DNA of 64,000 nt. It comes from Cladophialophora immunda. Taxonomy: Eukaryota > Ascomycota > Eurotiomycetes > Chaetothyriales > Herpotrichiellaceae. The notes under the pieces are model-generated. The model made no database searches, was not told where the DNA came from, and was given only the letters and a program-made list of their open reading frames with translations. Position numbers and translations under genes: made by a program. How positions within the stretch are numbered: the stretch's first letter is position 1; the number at the start of each line of letters is the position of its first letter. Positions 53,763 through 64,000 of the stretch are shown here, in pieces. Where the stretch lies: the NCBI RefSeq assembly GCF_000835495.1, contig NW_015622545.1, forward strand, positions 3,178,777-3,242,776. The letters are read 5' to 3'.

Positions 53763-56438
53763 GATCAACAAGTGTGGAAACAAATCGAGCTCGGTGAAAT
53801 TGGTCGAGAAGAAGTATGTGAACCGTGTGTCAAGACATGTCGGGTGCGCACACAGCGCTATCCAACCTGTTCTGGGGGATGTTCTTTCTTTTCAATGATA
53901 AAGGAGACCTTCCACCACCTAGCTTTCCTTTCACTAGTTTTTCCTTCCGACCGGACAGTATGACGGGCTCAGCTCGACAAAGAATCCAACACCAGTCAAA
54001 CGCGACCCGATGTCAAGGCAGGAAGTAGAGCTATGAGGGCGGTGCCAGGTCGACTCTTCACGTTCAAGATCGGGGAGGCTAGTGTGTAGCACGGGAAGGA
54101 TGGTCAGAGAGTTTCTCGGCGCCGACCAGGCAGGGAATTTTCGCATGGACTCGGACTGGACCGAGTTGCAGCGGCAGCCTCTTGGTGGTCACAGTGTCAG
54201 TTGTAAGTTGCAACCTGGGATCAGAGCCGTGCAGGCGGTTTGCGCAGGCTGTCGGTCGTCTGTGGTCTGTGGTCCGTGGTCTGTCGGCCAGGGAAATGGG
54301 CGCAGTCGAAATTGAATCACGTCTTGGGCAGTCACGCAGTGTGGAGCGGGGGAATTGGCCGCTGCTTCGGCCTCGATTTGTCGCGTCGCCCTTAGCGCGT
54401 TTTGCACGCTCGCCCCCGAAAACTCACAGCGACTTCAACTTTTCGGTTCTCCTGACATTCTATCTACCGGGTACGGAGTACATCCCACCCTCCCACCAAT
54501 AAGGGGTTTCACGCGCTGCATTTTGGGTTCGAGGTCACTCGACCATTTCATCCTTACAAGAGAGACAACTAACTATTCGTCAGGGGCCGTCGCCAGCGAT
54601 GGCGGTGCGCATCAGAACGTGAGGCAGACCGACGACGCCTCTAAGCTGATCAATCCGGACGACATCTCCACGAACCTGCATGGCTGGGTTCGACCCTTCT
54701 TCCCACTGAATATGAGCAACTCGACCTTTGCGAGAAATCGATCGAGCAGTCCAACCATATGGGTCGCTGTCGAATGCAGCCCGGACTCACTACCGCCTTC
54801 GGTGACCACTACTAAGTATCAAGCTTCTTATAGTATCAGCGCGACCTGAATGCAGAGCGATCAAGAAACAGAGTCTTTCGCAAGAGCCTCGATTGGCGCC
54901 CTCTCCAGTCTACCATGGCCAGCGACGGTTCTCATCTACAAACACCACATGAAGTTGGGTTACATCACGGAACATGCTTCCAGTTTCGAGTCGTTGGGCG
55001 CGAGATCTTGTGTATGGTGTCATCTACCTATAGAAGACGGATTTTCCCACGCAGGGACGAGTTTTGGCTATGCCAGTATAACAGACCTGCGGATATACGG
55101 GCCGGATCACTGCCACTTGCTGAAAGACATTCATTCCACAGCTGCATCCTGCCCAGCTCCCAGGATGTCGAAGATGTCTGACCGATTCTCCCAGTTAAAG
55201 AATGTTTAACTTGGGTGACTACAAAATCCCGTCAACTCGCTTCACTTACAAGCTGCTACGGAGAGTCAATCCAACAAATATCCGGTAAGTTGAAGTTCGA
55301 GAACCTAATGCTGACAGTCGGGATGCGTTGCCCCATGCCCGATGGTCATAGCTCGAGAGTGTCTTATTACGTATCTTCTCTAGGATACTATTGAGAATCG
55401 TAAAGCAAACCTCGCCTTGCACAAGCCCTGACCCTCTCGATGGCCACGTGGCGAGGGTGAACCAAGGTAGGACAGAAGTCATACCAGAGTCACGCACCTA
55501 GACGTCACCAGGCTTTTCATACTTCCAGATTCCGATCCAGGTCGCCTCCGTTCTCTTCTGGGTGTTCTTGAATGGGTTCTCAACTGTGAGGTCCATCTCC
55601 GTATCAGTGGTGATAAACTGAGTATCCTTCCCAACATGGCAGTGCATCTCACATGATCCCAGACCCAGTGACACTAAACCTCCTGAGAACTGGCATGAAG
55701 GTCCCCATCTACAGCTGCTTGATAGTTCTAACTCTCCTCTATCTTCAAAAGATAGTACACGACAGTCAAAGGGATACAGTTGTTGCAGTGGTCTTTGTGA
55801 CTTCCAATTTCCTCCTTTGCCGCCAAATTGGATACTTTTACACGACCGATCATGCTTTGCCATGAGTTTTCTCCACCAGAAAACGAACGGATTCAATGCC
55901 ACCATGCAGCGACACTCATGACATCATGTTAGGAGTCATCAGAGAATGGTCTGAAACTATCTGTTTGTTACAGGACAAAGATTCAATGAAGAACAATGGG
56001 CCAGCGCCGGTTGCAAGGGTCCTTGCAGGAGGAAACAAAGTCGTCCAGCACCCTTAGCCAGGGCTTCTTGACATGATACAGACACTTACACCGCACTCAG
56101 TATCCTGCCGTATTAGTGTTGGAGGCTCATTTGCCTCCACTTTCCTGCACTACTCCTCCCAGATGGGGAATCTGGATGTTCAACATGGCTTGCTACAGGT
56201 TTGCTTTCCAACCGCTGGATGATTTCCACAAAGCAACTGTTTGCTGATCTTCTTTGGCCAGTGGAGATAGGGTGAGAGATTCACTAAACAAGAGACCATG
56301 TTGAAGTTAGGCCAGGAAAGTACAAGAAGTGAACGATGCCACTCCTAAAGTACCCCCCAAATTCCTTCATTGCATAACATACCATCAACTTCTTCAAGAT
56401 TTCCTTGTTACATGACAGATCACCGACGATCCCACCAA
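53763..56438. other. 2.7-kb gene-poor region
   Basis: It begins with the MBP1 promoter (to ~54400). One exact 11-mer GTACGGAGTAC (the complement form) lies at 54471-54481. Several frames (plus 54355-54849, plus 54850-55209, minus 55498-55905) contain protein-like patches, for example the minus-strand segment ending WIGIWKYEKPGDV. None could be extended into an intact model with start, splice sites and stop, so a decayed or poorly expressed gene is possible but unproven. Confidence 0.4.
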
Positions 56439-56970
56439 ATGGCTCAGTTTGACCGCAGCAAGTGTTTCTTCTGTCCCAACACGAATTCCTGCACCTCAAT
56501 ACGTTGCAACGCCTGCAAGGCCTTGACCTTGCCAACGAAGGAAGATGATCAACGCGCGATAGAGTGGCACCTTATGGCCTTCGGCAGCAATGCTCCTGCT
56601 CCCTGCAGATCCCCATCATCCTTTTTTGACAAAGCCTTCGAATCCTTGGATGGTCTCCACAATGCTGCTATTTACATTGGTGATGCAAAAGAAGAAGTCC
56701 TGTTGATTCAGCGCCCCATTGAAGGAGACAAGGGAGGGTTGGAGAAGCAATTTTGCATTGGCACAACACAACCGAATGGCGAGAAACGTATACGAACCTG
56801 GACCTTTCTGGATGGAGTTCAAGGCAGTCGGCGAGCGTTCTTTGGCCCGGTGCGACGGATTTTGGCCCGTGGCACCATGATTTCTGGTAAGCACCATCCC
56901 TTCCAGTCCATTTGATTGAACTTTTACTAATTCTGGTTCTACAGGCAGTGCAGTCTGGCATCTGATTTGA
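56439..56970 (+). CDS. Hypothetical small protein with paired CxxC motif
   Basis: Two exons (56439-56886, 56945-56970; intron GTAAGC..CTACAG, 58 nt) give 157 aa. Upstream in-frame ATGs at 56412 and 56370 are alternatives. Near the N-terminus CFFCPN...CNAC gives two C-x2-C pairs 14 residues apart, consistent with one zinc site. The remainder (DKAFESLDGLHNAAIYIGDA, EEVLLIQRPIEGDKGGLEKQ, RTWTFLDGVQGSRRAFFGPV) reads as folded protein with alternating hydrophobics. No family recognised. Overlapping minus-strand frames look less protein-like and have no splice support. It stands in a gene-poor stretch, so it may be lineage-specific. Confidence 0.45.
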
Positions 56971-57336
56971 ATTGTGCGATAGGCTGGACATCATCACCGA
57001 CAACCAACTTGCAAAACCAGAGGGGGAAAGATGTGGAAGAGTGATGGTAGCAGAGATCGGCTGGTCAACCATGGCAGACGCGTAATGGGAGAAGATGGCG
57101 ATTGCCGGGCATGGGTCTTAGAAAACGGGGGCAGGTAAAGAAGGACCATGTTCTATGACATCCTCTGAAGGTGAACCAAAATGTTTGCGAAACGTTCAAA
57201 CTCCTGCAGTGCATTCCTTTCCTTGGCTGTTGATATTAAGGCTGTGCTGTCATTATCCTCCTCACACCAACTCCTTGGGTGCGGCTGGCGATCTTTGGCC
57301 CTCAAGCATCAATTCACCAACTCATTCTCGTTACCG
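56971..57336. other. Short convergent intergenic stretch
   Basis: 366 bp between the small Cys-containing gene (+) and the APH-family gene stop (-). Nothing recognised. Confidence 0.4.
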
Positions 57337-58533
57337 TCAAAGAATCTCATACCACGATGCTGGATCGAAGTCGCTGGCCCGCCAATCGACCACCTCATGT
57401 ACATTCTTGGCTCCGCGATGCACGGACTTGATTTTTTGACCGTCAGGTCGGCATTTGCAGAAAGGCGCACGATATAGTGGGGGCAGAGGGGAATTGTGAG
57501 TGGTTTGGCAAAAGCGAATGGCTCTTCGGATCGGTACCAACGCCTGACTCAGAACTTCCCAGGCAGGGCCATCTTCCAACTCTGGACAAACCCTGTCCCA
57601 GATGCCTTCAAAAAGTTCCTCCTGGTCGCAGGTCCAGGCCCTGGCGCAGTATTTCTCCGCCCACCAAGGATAGAACCCGGCGGTCTCCCAGTCGAGAATC
57701 GCGATGATCTTGTCGTCCTTGACCATGATATTTCTGAGGTTGAAATCCCCATGGGTCAACACATACGGGTCTCCGCGTGGAAAGTTGTCTTTGATCTGTT
57801 GGAGTTTCTCTTCAATCACTTTCTCGTCTTTGATCAGGTACTGTCGACATAGCCCACCACGGATAGTTTCTGAGATTCCCTCCAGCCATTCGTCCATCGA
57901 ATATCCTATTTTGAAGCAGGTGGGCGGAGCGCGACCCCTGCAGTTGGCGAGGATGCAATCGTCAAGTTTGTCGCCATTGATCTTTTGGGGGAAAGGTGCT
58001 GTGACTTGTCGCATTCGCTTGAGAATCTCCACCATTTGATCTCTGTAGCCCGCTTTCTGCTCGGCAGAACACTTGGGCCAGACGGAAGCCAGCGTCTTAC
58101 CCTGGACTCGAGAGATGAGCGTGAATTGGAGGGAATCCTGAGGGTCACTTAAGGGGATCATCTTTTCCACCAGAGGCATATCCAGACCCGGTTGCTCTTT
58201 GAGGAACTTCCATGTCAAATAGTCATTCCCGCACCAGTCGTGCTTTGGTTCATCCTTGATCAGCCACTTGGATCCAATGGACCACATGCCCATGTTGTCA
58301 CGGGCATACATGATTCTGACTCGTGGTGAATAGCCAGTGGTGTCTTGCTCTTGCGTAGACCAACCACACGCCCAGCATAGCAGAAGCGGCTCATGTCGGT
58401 GGTGAAACATTCTCCATCCAGTTTCTTGCCATTCTTTGCAGATATCGGGGGCAAGATTGGCAAAGTGACGTTCAGGATGGGTATAGTCGTGTTCGACTGG
58501 TTCGTTCCCGTTTTCATCGTCATGGTCGAACAT
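57337..58533 (-). CDS. APH/choline-kinase-like phosphotransferase
   Basis: A single exon of 398 aa from ATG 58533; the upstream in-frame region is leader-like. The protein kinase-like fold is recognised from Brenner's motif LTHGDFNLRNIMV (catalytic Asp within HGDFNLRN, ~residue 260) and the following metal-binding ILDWETAGFYPWWAEKY. N-terminal strands contain GMWSIGSKWLIKDEPKHDW in place of a Gly-rich loop, then a middle region with VEKMIPLSDPQDSLQFTLIS and VQGKTLASVW, typical of fungal APH proteins. Many filamentous fungi carry dozens of such genes; substrates are mostly unknown, and the antibiotic name of the family should not be taken as function. Divergent from UTP14 across ~1.1 kb. Confidence 0.88.
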   Translation of the reverse strand: MFDHDDENGNEPVEHDYTHPERHFANLAPDICKEWQETGWRMFHHRHEPLLLCWACGWSTQEQDTTGYSPRVRIMYARDNMGMWSIGSKWLIKDEPKHDWCGNDYLTWKFLKEQPGLDMPLVEKMIPLSDPQDSLQFTLISRVQGKTLASVWPKCSAEQKAGYRDQMVEILKRMRQVTAPFPQKINGDKLDDCILANCRGRAPPTCFKIGYSMDEWLEGISETIRGGLCRQYLIKDEKVIEEKLQQIKDNFPRGDPYVLTHGDFNLRNIMVKDDKIIAILDWETAGFYPWWAEKYCARAWTCDQEELFEGIWDRVCPELEDGPAWEVLSQALVPIRRAIRFCQTTHNSPLPPLYRAPFCKCRPDGQKIKSVHRGAKNVHEVVDWRASDFDPASWYEIL

Positions 58534-59601
58534 CGTGACAGCTATCCGAAGAAAGGACCACAAGAGACAAATAGCATTGAGAAGGGGAGGAGAAGGAATC
58601 AGGAGAATCGGAGGAATTTGTTGATGGCAGTGGGAATGCAGATATATAGAGATTCGCGGAATCGACTGAAAGCTAGGTCCATTTCCGCAAACGGTAGACT
58701 CGCAACATTTCCGGACCATCTCTGCAGCAGAAGATACCGTATGAAACTCTTCTTTGAGCAGAATCCCGGCCCAATCTGTCTCTACACCTAGACGAAGTCA
58801 ATGGCCGCAAACATCGACGTGAGCTTAAGGTGGCCGTGAGCATCATGAGCCGCTTGGTGAACTCGGTACAAGGAAGATACCGGAACAAGCATTGGTCTAA
58901 CATACCATCGTCGAGGCCTGTGCTTTACACACGGCACGTGCCTCCCCAGAAGCGGACAATTTGTATAGCCTCTTTGTCGTGATTTTTGTTCGTTTCCTCA
59001 CACAGCGAGCACATGACAGTAGCAATTCCGGACTAACCTGGTCTCTTTGTCCGAGACACATGGGCTTCCTGTCGAGGCATAACCCCTAGATGTACATCCG
59101 CGGACGGGCATCGTCATTACCAGTGCGCTAGGAGCATTGGCAGCAAACTGAAAATGGTCCCATAGCTATACCCGTTTAGTTTGACCGTGAGATCTCCAGC
59201 AGGAGCCTCGAAACAAGTCTCAATTGGTGATTTCCTTGGTTGATCTTGTTGAAAGGAGGATGGATCGGCTGGGGGGATCTCGTCTTTCGGGTCCAGCAGC
59301 AAGACAGACAGCTTCAAATAATCAGCACTACGTCTTTAAACCTTTCAGTGTTTGTAGGAGAGAGTGCTCAAGGCGATTCGTATCAACTCGCGAATCGACG
59401 CAACAACTGGCATCAACGATGGATGATGGAGATCAGCCCCACGGCCTCGCAGCCTCAAGCCTCCTTCCTGGGTTGTCGCCAAGAGCCGTTATCCCCGCAA
59501 CAAAAATTGTTATCTCCGCAATTGGTATCATATTTTCCTGCGCACAACCCTACGAGCGCCATCGATCCTGGTGGCCCAAACTTTTCAACATCTAGATAAC
59601 T
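58534..59601. promoter_or_regulatory. Bidirectional region, APH-family gene / UTP14
   Basis: About 1.07 kb between divergent starts. It has a pair of CGGCACGTGCC-like bases near 58931-58941 and no clear PAC or RRPE element. Overlapping frames of ~65-125 codons at 59117-59599 lack ATG context or features. Confidence 0.35.
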
Positions 59602-62415
59602 ATGCCTCGCCAGGCACACGGTAGGCCACTCCATGCGGCCAGAGCAAATACTACCGTCAAGAGGAAACCTGCCAGAAACCGCAGACTGAACGCACTCGAG
59701 ATTGCGGAGCGAGAACATCCCGATGAGATTAAGATTCGACAGCACCGCCTCGGCCAGGTCGACGATGAGTTTCAAGATCCGCGCAGTAGGGCAGATGCCG
59801 ACGAGCGGTCGTCGAAGAGAAGGAAACTTGCCATCACAGCTGCAGATGAGATTGAAGAGGAAGGTTCGGATCTCGAGGGCAACCGATGGCATCTGGGTGT
59901 GAACGAGGAGGATGAAGATAGTGACATTGACAGCGATGACGCCTTTGGTGCAAGCGATGAGGAAAGGTTTGCGGACTTTACCTTCCGCGGAAGTGCTACA
60001 ACGTCCTCGGAGCCCAAGCGCCGGGGGGTTGCTGCTGCGTCCATTGAACCTGAACTCGACCTCGATGAAGAAGGCTGGGCTGGCGAAGAAAGCGAGAAGC
60101 CCGATGATGACCCAGATGACGATTTCGGGGATGAGGCTGTGGATTTGGCCACGGCTTGGGATATGGACGACCAAGAAAATGACGAAGTATCAAGAAGACG
60201 ATCAAAAACGGGGACACGGCTCACAAACGACAATCACGACAACGACGAAGACTCCATGCCAGAACTTGGCGACACCCAAGAATCAGATGAGGACATGTCT
60301 CAATTTGAGGATGATGCGGAGTCGGAATTGTCCGTCTCTGAAGACGAAGGCGATCATTCAAGGCTTCAGAATTTTGTTGAAGGTCTAGCAAGCGGTGACA
60401 AGCGCCAATCAACTATCGAACGGCGACGTCTCCAAAATCTGCCAAATAAACCGTCGCAATTCGGTCTCAGCACTGCAAAAATCTCCGCTAGTGATCTTCT
60501 ACACTATATCAAAGATCCTCGCCAGAGACAATCTCTAAAAATCTTGCAGAACAGCCAGAGCAAGGGAAACGACGCTTACAGAAGTGGAATTCCAGGGAAA
60601 CTTGCCCCTCCTCTCGCAAAAAGGCAGCAAGATCGTCTTGATCGTTCTGCGGCATACGAGGAGACGAAAAAGGAGTTAGGCAAGTGGATCGAAACAATCA
60701 AGCAGAATCGACGTGCTGAGCACCTCTCATTCCCCCTGGTTGATGCTGCAGCAGCTGGTATGTTGAGCAATAAGCAACTTGGACCGACCGCTACTGCAGA
60801 GCCTATGACTTCGCTCGAATCAACAATCCAGAATATCATGACGGAGAGTGGGATGCAGCCGAAAGATAGAATGTCCCAGGAGGCTCAGGAACATGCCTTT
60901 GAGGAACTGAACGAGAAGAGAATGCCACTGGCGGAAGTGCAAGCCCGGAGAGCAGAACTGAGGCGGATGCGGGATCTGATGTTTCGTGAAGAAATCCGTG
61001 CACGACGGATCAAGAAGATCAAAAGCAAGGCATATCGTCGTGTCCACCGCAAAGAGCGCGAGCATGCAAGCCAGGAGAATAGAACTCTACTGGCGGCGCA
61101 AGGCTTGATCGATTCAGACGAAGAAAGAGAGAGGACCGAGCGCCGGCGAGCCGAGGAACGGATGGGCGCGCGTCATAGGGAGAGTAAATGGGCCAAAAGT
61201 GTCAAGTCTACAGGCAGGGCTGCTTGGGATGAGGATGCCAGACATGGTGTGACAGACCTTGCGAGGCGAGATGAAGAACTCCGCAGACGAATTGAAGGCA
61301 AGACCAGTACTGGCTTGGACGGGTCCGATTCAGAGTCTTCCGATTTCGACGGCTTCTCAGGTTCCGATGACGAAAAACAACACGTGGAAAGTAAGCTCGA
61401 TGATCTTGAACGCGATGAAGTCGATACGTTCGAGACGAGGCTTGGCTCAATGGCATTTATGAGAAAAGCAGAGGCGGCAAGGAAAGCTGCCAATGAGGAA
61501 GAGATCCGCAACATAAGACGCGGTCTCCACGGCGATGAGGTAGGAGCGGTCGGCGAGGAGCATCTCGAATATGACGCCCCAGTGGGACGTCAAAAGTTTG
61601 GAGCGGTCACCCGAGATGTTACTGTGAAGCCACAACTTCATGTTTCCAAGAGCGAGTTCGAGGAACGCGATTCGGAGGCTGAGCTGGAAGAACCCCGAGC
61701 TCAAGACCAAACGGAAGGAATGAACGGCGATTTGCCAACAGCTATGAGGCCTAAAACCGACGAAATCAAGCTCAAATCGTCGTTGAAGCCCCCAGGCCCA
61801 GCGAAGCAGATGCCAAAATCCGACCTCAAAGGCGAGCTGTCGAGCAAGAATTATTCATCCAGCCTCGCCAAAAATGGTCGGAAGAAGCTGACACAAGTGC
61901 CACAGAGCCGCCTTCTCGATGATAATATTCCATCTGAGTCTGAGAATGAGCAGGATGAGAGAATCGCACTTGCACAAGCGATCTTTACTGGCTCGGATGA
62001 GATTCAGCAGGAGTTTGCGAAAGAAAAGAGAGAAACCGTGGAGGAAGAAGGGGATCAAATCGTGGACAACGGCCTTCCTGGATGGGGAAGTTGGACAGGA
62101 GAAGGAATCAGCAAGAAAGCTCAAAAGAGGGTCAAGGGTCGGTTTTTGACGACGGTCAAGGGTGTGGCGGAAGAAAAGCGACAAGACTCCAGGCTGGAAA
62201 AGGTCATCATCAACGAAAAGCGTGTCAAGAAGAACGGCAAGTATTTGGCCAGCGAACTCCCTCATCCATTCGAGTCACGACAACAGTACGAACGATCGCT
62301 TCGTCTACCCCTGGGACCTGAATGGACGACGAAGACTACGTTCCAGGACAGCACGAAGCCGCGCGTGTTGATCAAGCAGGGCGTCATCCAGCCCATGGCA
62401 CGACCTCTGGCATAG
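59602..62415 (+). CDS. UTP14: U3 snoRNP / small-subunit processome protein Utp14
   Basis: A single exon of 937 aa, similar to yeast Utp14 (~900 aa). It acts in the nucleolus on 18S pre-rRNA processing and activates the helicase Dhr1. The N-terminus is basic (RQAHGRPLHAARANTTVKRK), followed by long acidic tracts (EDEDSDIDSDD, DDDFGDEAVD), as is usual in Utp14. Family blocks: RMPLAEVQARRAELRRMRDL then KKIKSKAYRRVHRKEREH (~455-490), MGARHRESKWAKSVKSTGRA, and the diagnostic C-terminal part DNGLPGWGSWTGEGISKK ... IINEKRVKKNGKYLASELPH ... PFESRQQYERSLRLPLGPEW, ending with IKQGVIQPMARPLA. ATG context and the preceding leader fit 59602. No introns seen. Confidence 0.94.
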   Translation: MPRQAHGRPLHAARANTTVKRKPARNRRLNALEIAEREHPDEIKIRQHRLGQVDDEFQDPRSRADADERSSKRRKLAITAADEIEEEGSDLEGNRWHLGVNEEDEDSDIDSDDAFGASDEERFADFTFRGSATTSSEPKRRGVAAASIEPELDLDEEGWAGEESEKPDDDPDDDFGDEAVDLATAWDMDDQENDEVSRRRSKTGTRLTNDNHDNDEDSMPELGDTQESDEDMSQFEDDAESELSVSEDEGDHSRLQNFVEGLASGDKRQSTIERRRLQNLPNKPSQFGLSTAKISASDLLHYIKDPRQRQSLKILQNSQSKGNDAYRSGIPGKLAPPLAKRQQDRLDRSAAYEETKKELGKWIETIKQNRRAEHLSFPLVDAAAAGMLSNKQLGPTATAEPMTSLESTIQNIMTESGMQPKDRMSQEAQEHAFEELNEKRMPLAEVQARRAELRRMRDLMFREEIRARRIKKIKSKAYRRVHRKEREHASQENRTLLAAQGLIDSDEERERTERRRAEERMGARHRESKWAKSVKSTGRAAWDEDARHGVTDLARRDEELRRRIEGKTSTGLDGSDSESSDFDGFSGSDDEKQHVESKLDDLERDEVDTFETRLGSMAFMRKAEAARKAANEEEIRNIRRGLHGDEVGAVGEEHLEYDAPVGRQKFGAVTRDVTVKPQLHVSKSEFEERDSEAELEEPRAQDQTEGMNGDLPTAMRPKTDEIKLKSSLKPPGPAKQMPKSDLKGELSSKNYSSSLAKNGRKKLTQVPQSRLLDDNIPSESENEQDERIALAQAIFTGSDEIQQEFAKEKRETVEEEGDQIVDNGLPGWGSWTGEGISKKAQKRVKGRFLTTVKGVAEEKRQDSRLEKVIINEKRVKKNGKYLASELPHPFESRQQYERSLRLPLGPEWTTKTTFQDSTKPRVLIKQGVIQPMARPLA

Positions 62416-63080
62416 AGGCCGAAGATAGATTGTGAGCAGTGGAGATGAAAAGCAGACCAAATGAGCAGGATCAGGATCGTGTCAAAATCAGTGCTTCAAG
62501 TTAGACGAAGAGGAGCACCTTACAGTATATGTGGAGTGGCATTCAGAAGAATTCAGCCTTGTCCTCAGACAGGACTCCTAATCTTGGCAACACGGCACGT
62601 GATCGACTTTCCACTGTCCTCTACAATCTCCTCGACCTCTGCCTCCTCCTTTCTCTCCATCACTTTGGAACACTCTGCACCACTTGCCGCCAGCGTCACG
62701 GACGGCCCTAGCTCTTTCCACCTCGCCGCCATGTCCACGTACGAAGCCCCGCCAAATCCTTGCTCTCATGCAGGAAGCAGCAATGGACAGCGTCTCAAAT
62801 CAAGGGCACAAACTGTGCTATGCTCCCAACTTCGTTCTCGACCACATCATTTTTCTACACTCTCTGCCCTCCTGATCCGTCTATACGTTTTATCAACCCT
62901 CATTCCTAGTCATCAGACATCCTTTGGCCGCGTTTCCTATTCATATTCTTGGTCGCAGTTCTGCCGCAGTGTCACCTCGCCCCTAAGCTCGAGCCTCCTC
63001 GACCAGGTAGCCGCACAGATCGCCTTCTTCGCCGTGCATGTCCGCGCCAAAGCCTCCCGGTCTCGCTCTGGTATGCCCGG
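62416..63080. other. Intergenic, probable promoter of the right-edge gene
   Basis: 665 bp between UTP14 and the right-edge gene, pyrimidine-rich after 62600. A 247-codon plus frame (62461-63204) crosses it but is Ser/Pro/Leu-rich with no start context or family features, and it overlaps the better-supported model downstream. Confidence 0.4.
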
Positions 63081-64000
63081 ATGCCCCTCCCCACTACCTC
63101 ACATACCATCTCGATCTGGAAAACTATTTTGCCCGCCATTTTTCTCCTCTCCTCAGCCTCGTCCCAGAGCTCGTCCCGTCTCCTCCCTGTTGAAGGAAGA
63201 GTAAAACTATTGTGATTCGGCTCTATACCTTGATTCGTGGACAAGAAGAGTATAGGAGCGCTCTGCAACCTCCAAACAGCACATCAACAATCCGCCGGAG
63301 ATTCCGCACGCTTACCCATCGAGAAGACTACACTTCCCCCGCCCTTCTCCTTTCATGCGCCCTCAGTGCAGATCATGTTTGCTAACACTACTCCAGGTCC
63401 TGTTTGCTTCAGCCTTACCTATTCATCGGTTCTTCGGTCCGTTAAGCTCTCTAAATCCTGCATGTGATAGAGGTGGTCAAGATTTTTGATAGTGGCGGAT
63501 TACTGACAATCCTCATCATCCAATCACACAGGTGCCAATGCAGCTCTTACCACTGACATCTTACCTCAACCCGCACCGTCCATATCAGGTCTGCATCCTC
63601 CCCGCTCGGCAGGATCGGTTGGTGGTGTTGACACCGCGGTTTAGGGGACACCCCCGACTCCAACATTGCATTGGCTGTCTATGACGCAGATGTTGAATCA
63701 CAGAGCTATTCGTCTGCGATCACCTTTGCCGATCCACATCTCAGTATCCAAACCGTCACCATCACCGCATTACCTTCCTCGCAAGTTCCAACCGTGACTT
63801 CTGCAAGCCAAAGCGTTCCAGACACTACTGGTGTTAGTTTTATGCCTCTGCCCGTCCTCAAGCCTCAGATCGCTAATTTATCCAGTCATTAATTACGACT
63901 CTTGAAACCGAAGGGAATCCTCCCGTACAGCCTTTCCCTACAAGTATTCAAACTGTTGCCTCGCCCACTTTGGAGCCTCTGAATGGAACTGCTCCCTTCG
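63081..64000 (+). CDS. Ser/Thr-rich secreted or cell-surface protein, 5' part (runs off right edge)
   Basis: Five exons keep one frame: 63081-63200, 63397-63463, 63532-63588, 63645-63832, and 63886 onward past the end. Introns have plausible ends (GTAAAA..CTCCAG with a GCTAACAC branch site; GTGATA..CACAG with CTGAC; GTCTGC..TTTAG; GTTAGT..TCCAG with CTAAT). Exon 1 encodes a signal-peptide-like start (MPLPTTSHTISIWKTILPAI then FLLSSASSQ). The visible body (SISGDTPDSNIALAVYDADV, DPHLSIQTVTITALPSSQVP, SLITTLETEGNPPVQPFPTS) is rich in Ser, Thr and Pro, as in O-glycosylated fungal wall or surface proteins. No stop is reached. Start could be further upstream. Phase agreement across four introns is the main support; function unknown. 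Confidence 0.5.

Noticed and set aside
54355..55905. Series of frames on both strands (plus 54355-54849 and 54850-55209; minus 55246-55497 and 55498-55905)
   Set aside because: Some patches look protein-like, but no consistent start, splice sites and stop could be combined; possibly a decayed gene, not annotated.
57337..58719. Longer start of the APH-family kinase (ATG at 58719)
   Set aside because: The extra 62 residues are Cys/Ile/Pro/Leu-rich without fold features; ATG 58533 gives the usual start for this type of protein.
62461..63204. 247-codon plus-strand frame
   Set aside because: Overlaps the phase-consistent right-edge gene model, is rich in Ser/Pro/Leu and has no recognisable domain.

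Overview
The window is nuclear DNA of a filamentous ascomycete (Pezizomycotina). Evidence: short GT-AG introns (about 50-155 nt) with CTAAC/CTGAC-type branch sites, long proteins with disordered inserts, and a typical fungal gene set (SEC7, UTP14, PDH E2, MET8, MBF-type APSES factor, fungal PLD, Serinc/TMS1). I see no rRNA, confident tRNA, transposon, CRISPR or prokaryotic operon. Gene models were built by hand from reading frames and splice signals; wherever I give exon lists, the exon lengths add up to an intact frame.

Layout. 0-5 kb, minus strand: an uncertain mitochondrial-precursor-like 5' end at the left edge, a mitochondrial carrier, and the pyruvate dehydrogenase E2 gene (with a 20-nt microexon). 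5.5-11.7 kb, plus: the Arf-GEF SEC7, divergent from E2. 12.5-22.9 kb, all minus: a METTL16-type RNA m6A methyltransferase, a GMC oxidoreductase, an ankyrin protein with a SesA/HeLo-like N-terminus, and a SAP-like/membrane protein. 24-30 kb: a serine-rich coiled-coil protein (+), an NFD4-type MFS transporter (-) and divergent TMS1/Serinc (+). 30.1-37.2 kb is gene-poor and packed with microsatellites and long G/C runs; I find only two small candidate genes there, one a cysteine-rich zinc-ribbon ORF. 37.2-43.6 kb: a Prs5-like PRPP synthetase (-) divergent from MET8 (+), with a TCACGTGA box between them, then phospholipase D (+). 44.5-53.8 kb, minus: EMW1/TTC27 TPR protein, a secreted/membrane hypothetical, and an APSES-ankyrin cell-cycle transcription factor. 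53.8-57.3 kb is gene-poor with one plausible small Cys-containing gene. 57.3-62.4 kb: an APH-family kinase (-) divergent from UTP14 (+). The right edge holds the 5' half of a multi-exon Ser/Thr-rich secreted protein.

Most genes are unlinked housekeeping functions: mitochondrial carbon metabolism (E2, carrier), Golgi traffic (SEC7), membrane lipid biology (TMS1, PLD), nucleotide and siroheme synthesis (PRS, MET8), ribosome biogenesis (UTP14), RNA modification (METTL16) and G1/S transcription (MBF). There is no biosynthetic cluster. The least conventional items are the NTPase-less NLR-like ankyrin protein, the small Cys-rich ORFs in the gene-poor blocks, the repeated 11-mer GTACTCCGTAC, and the 63-nt pure purine run near 32.9 kb.
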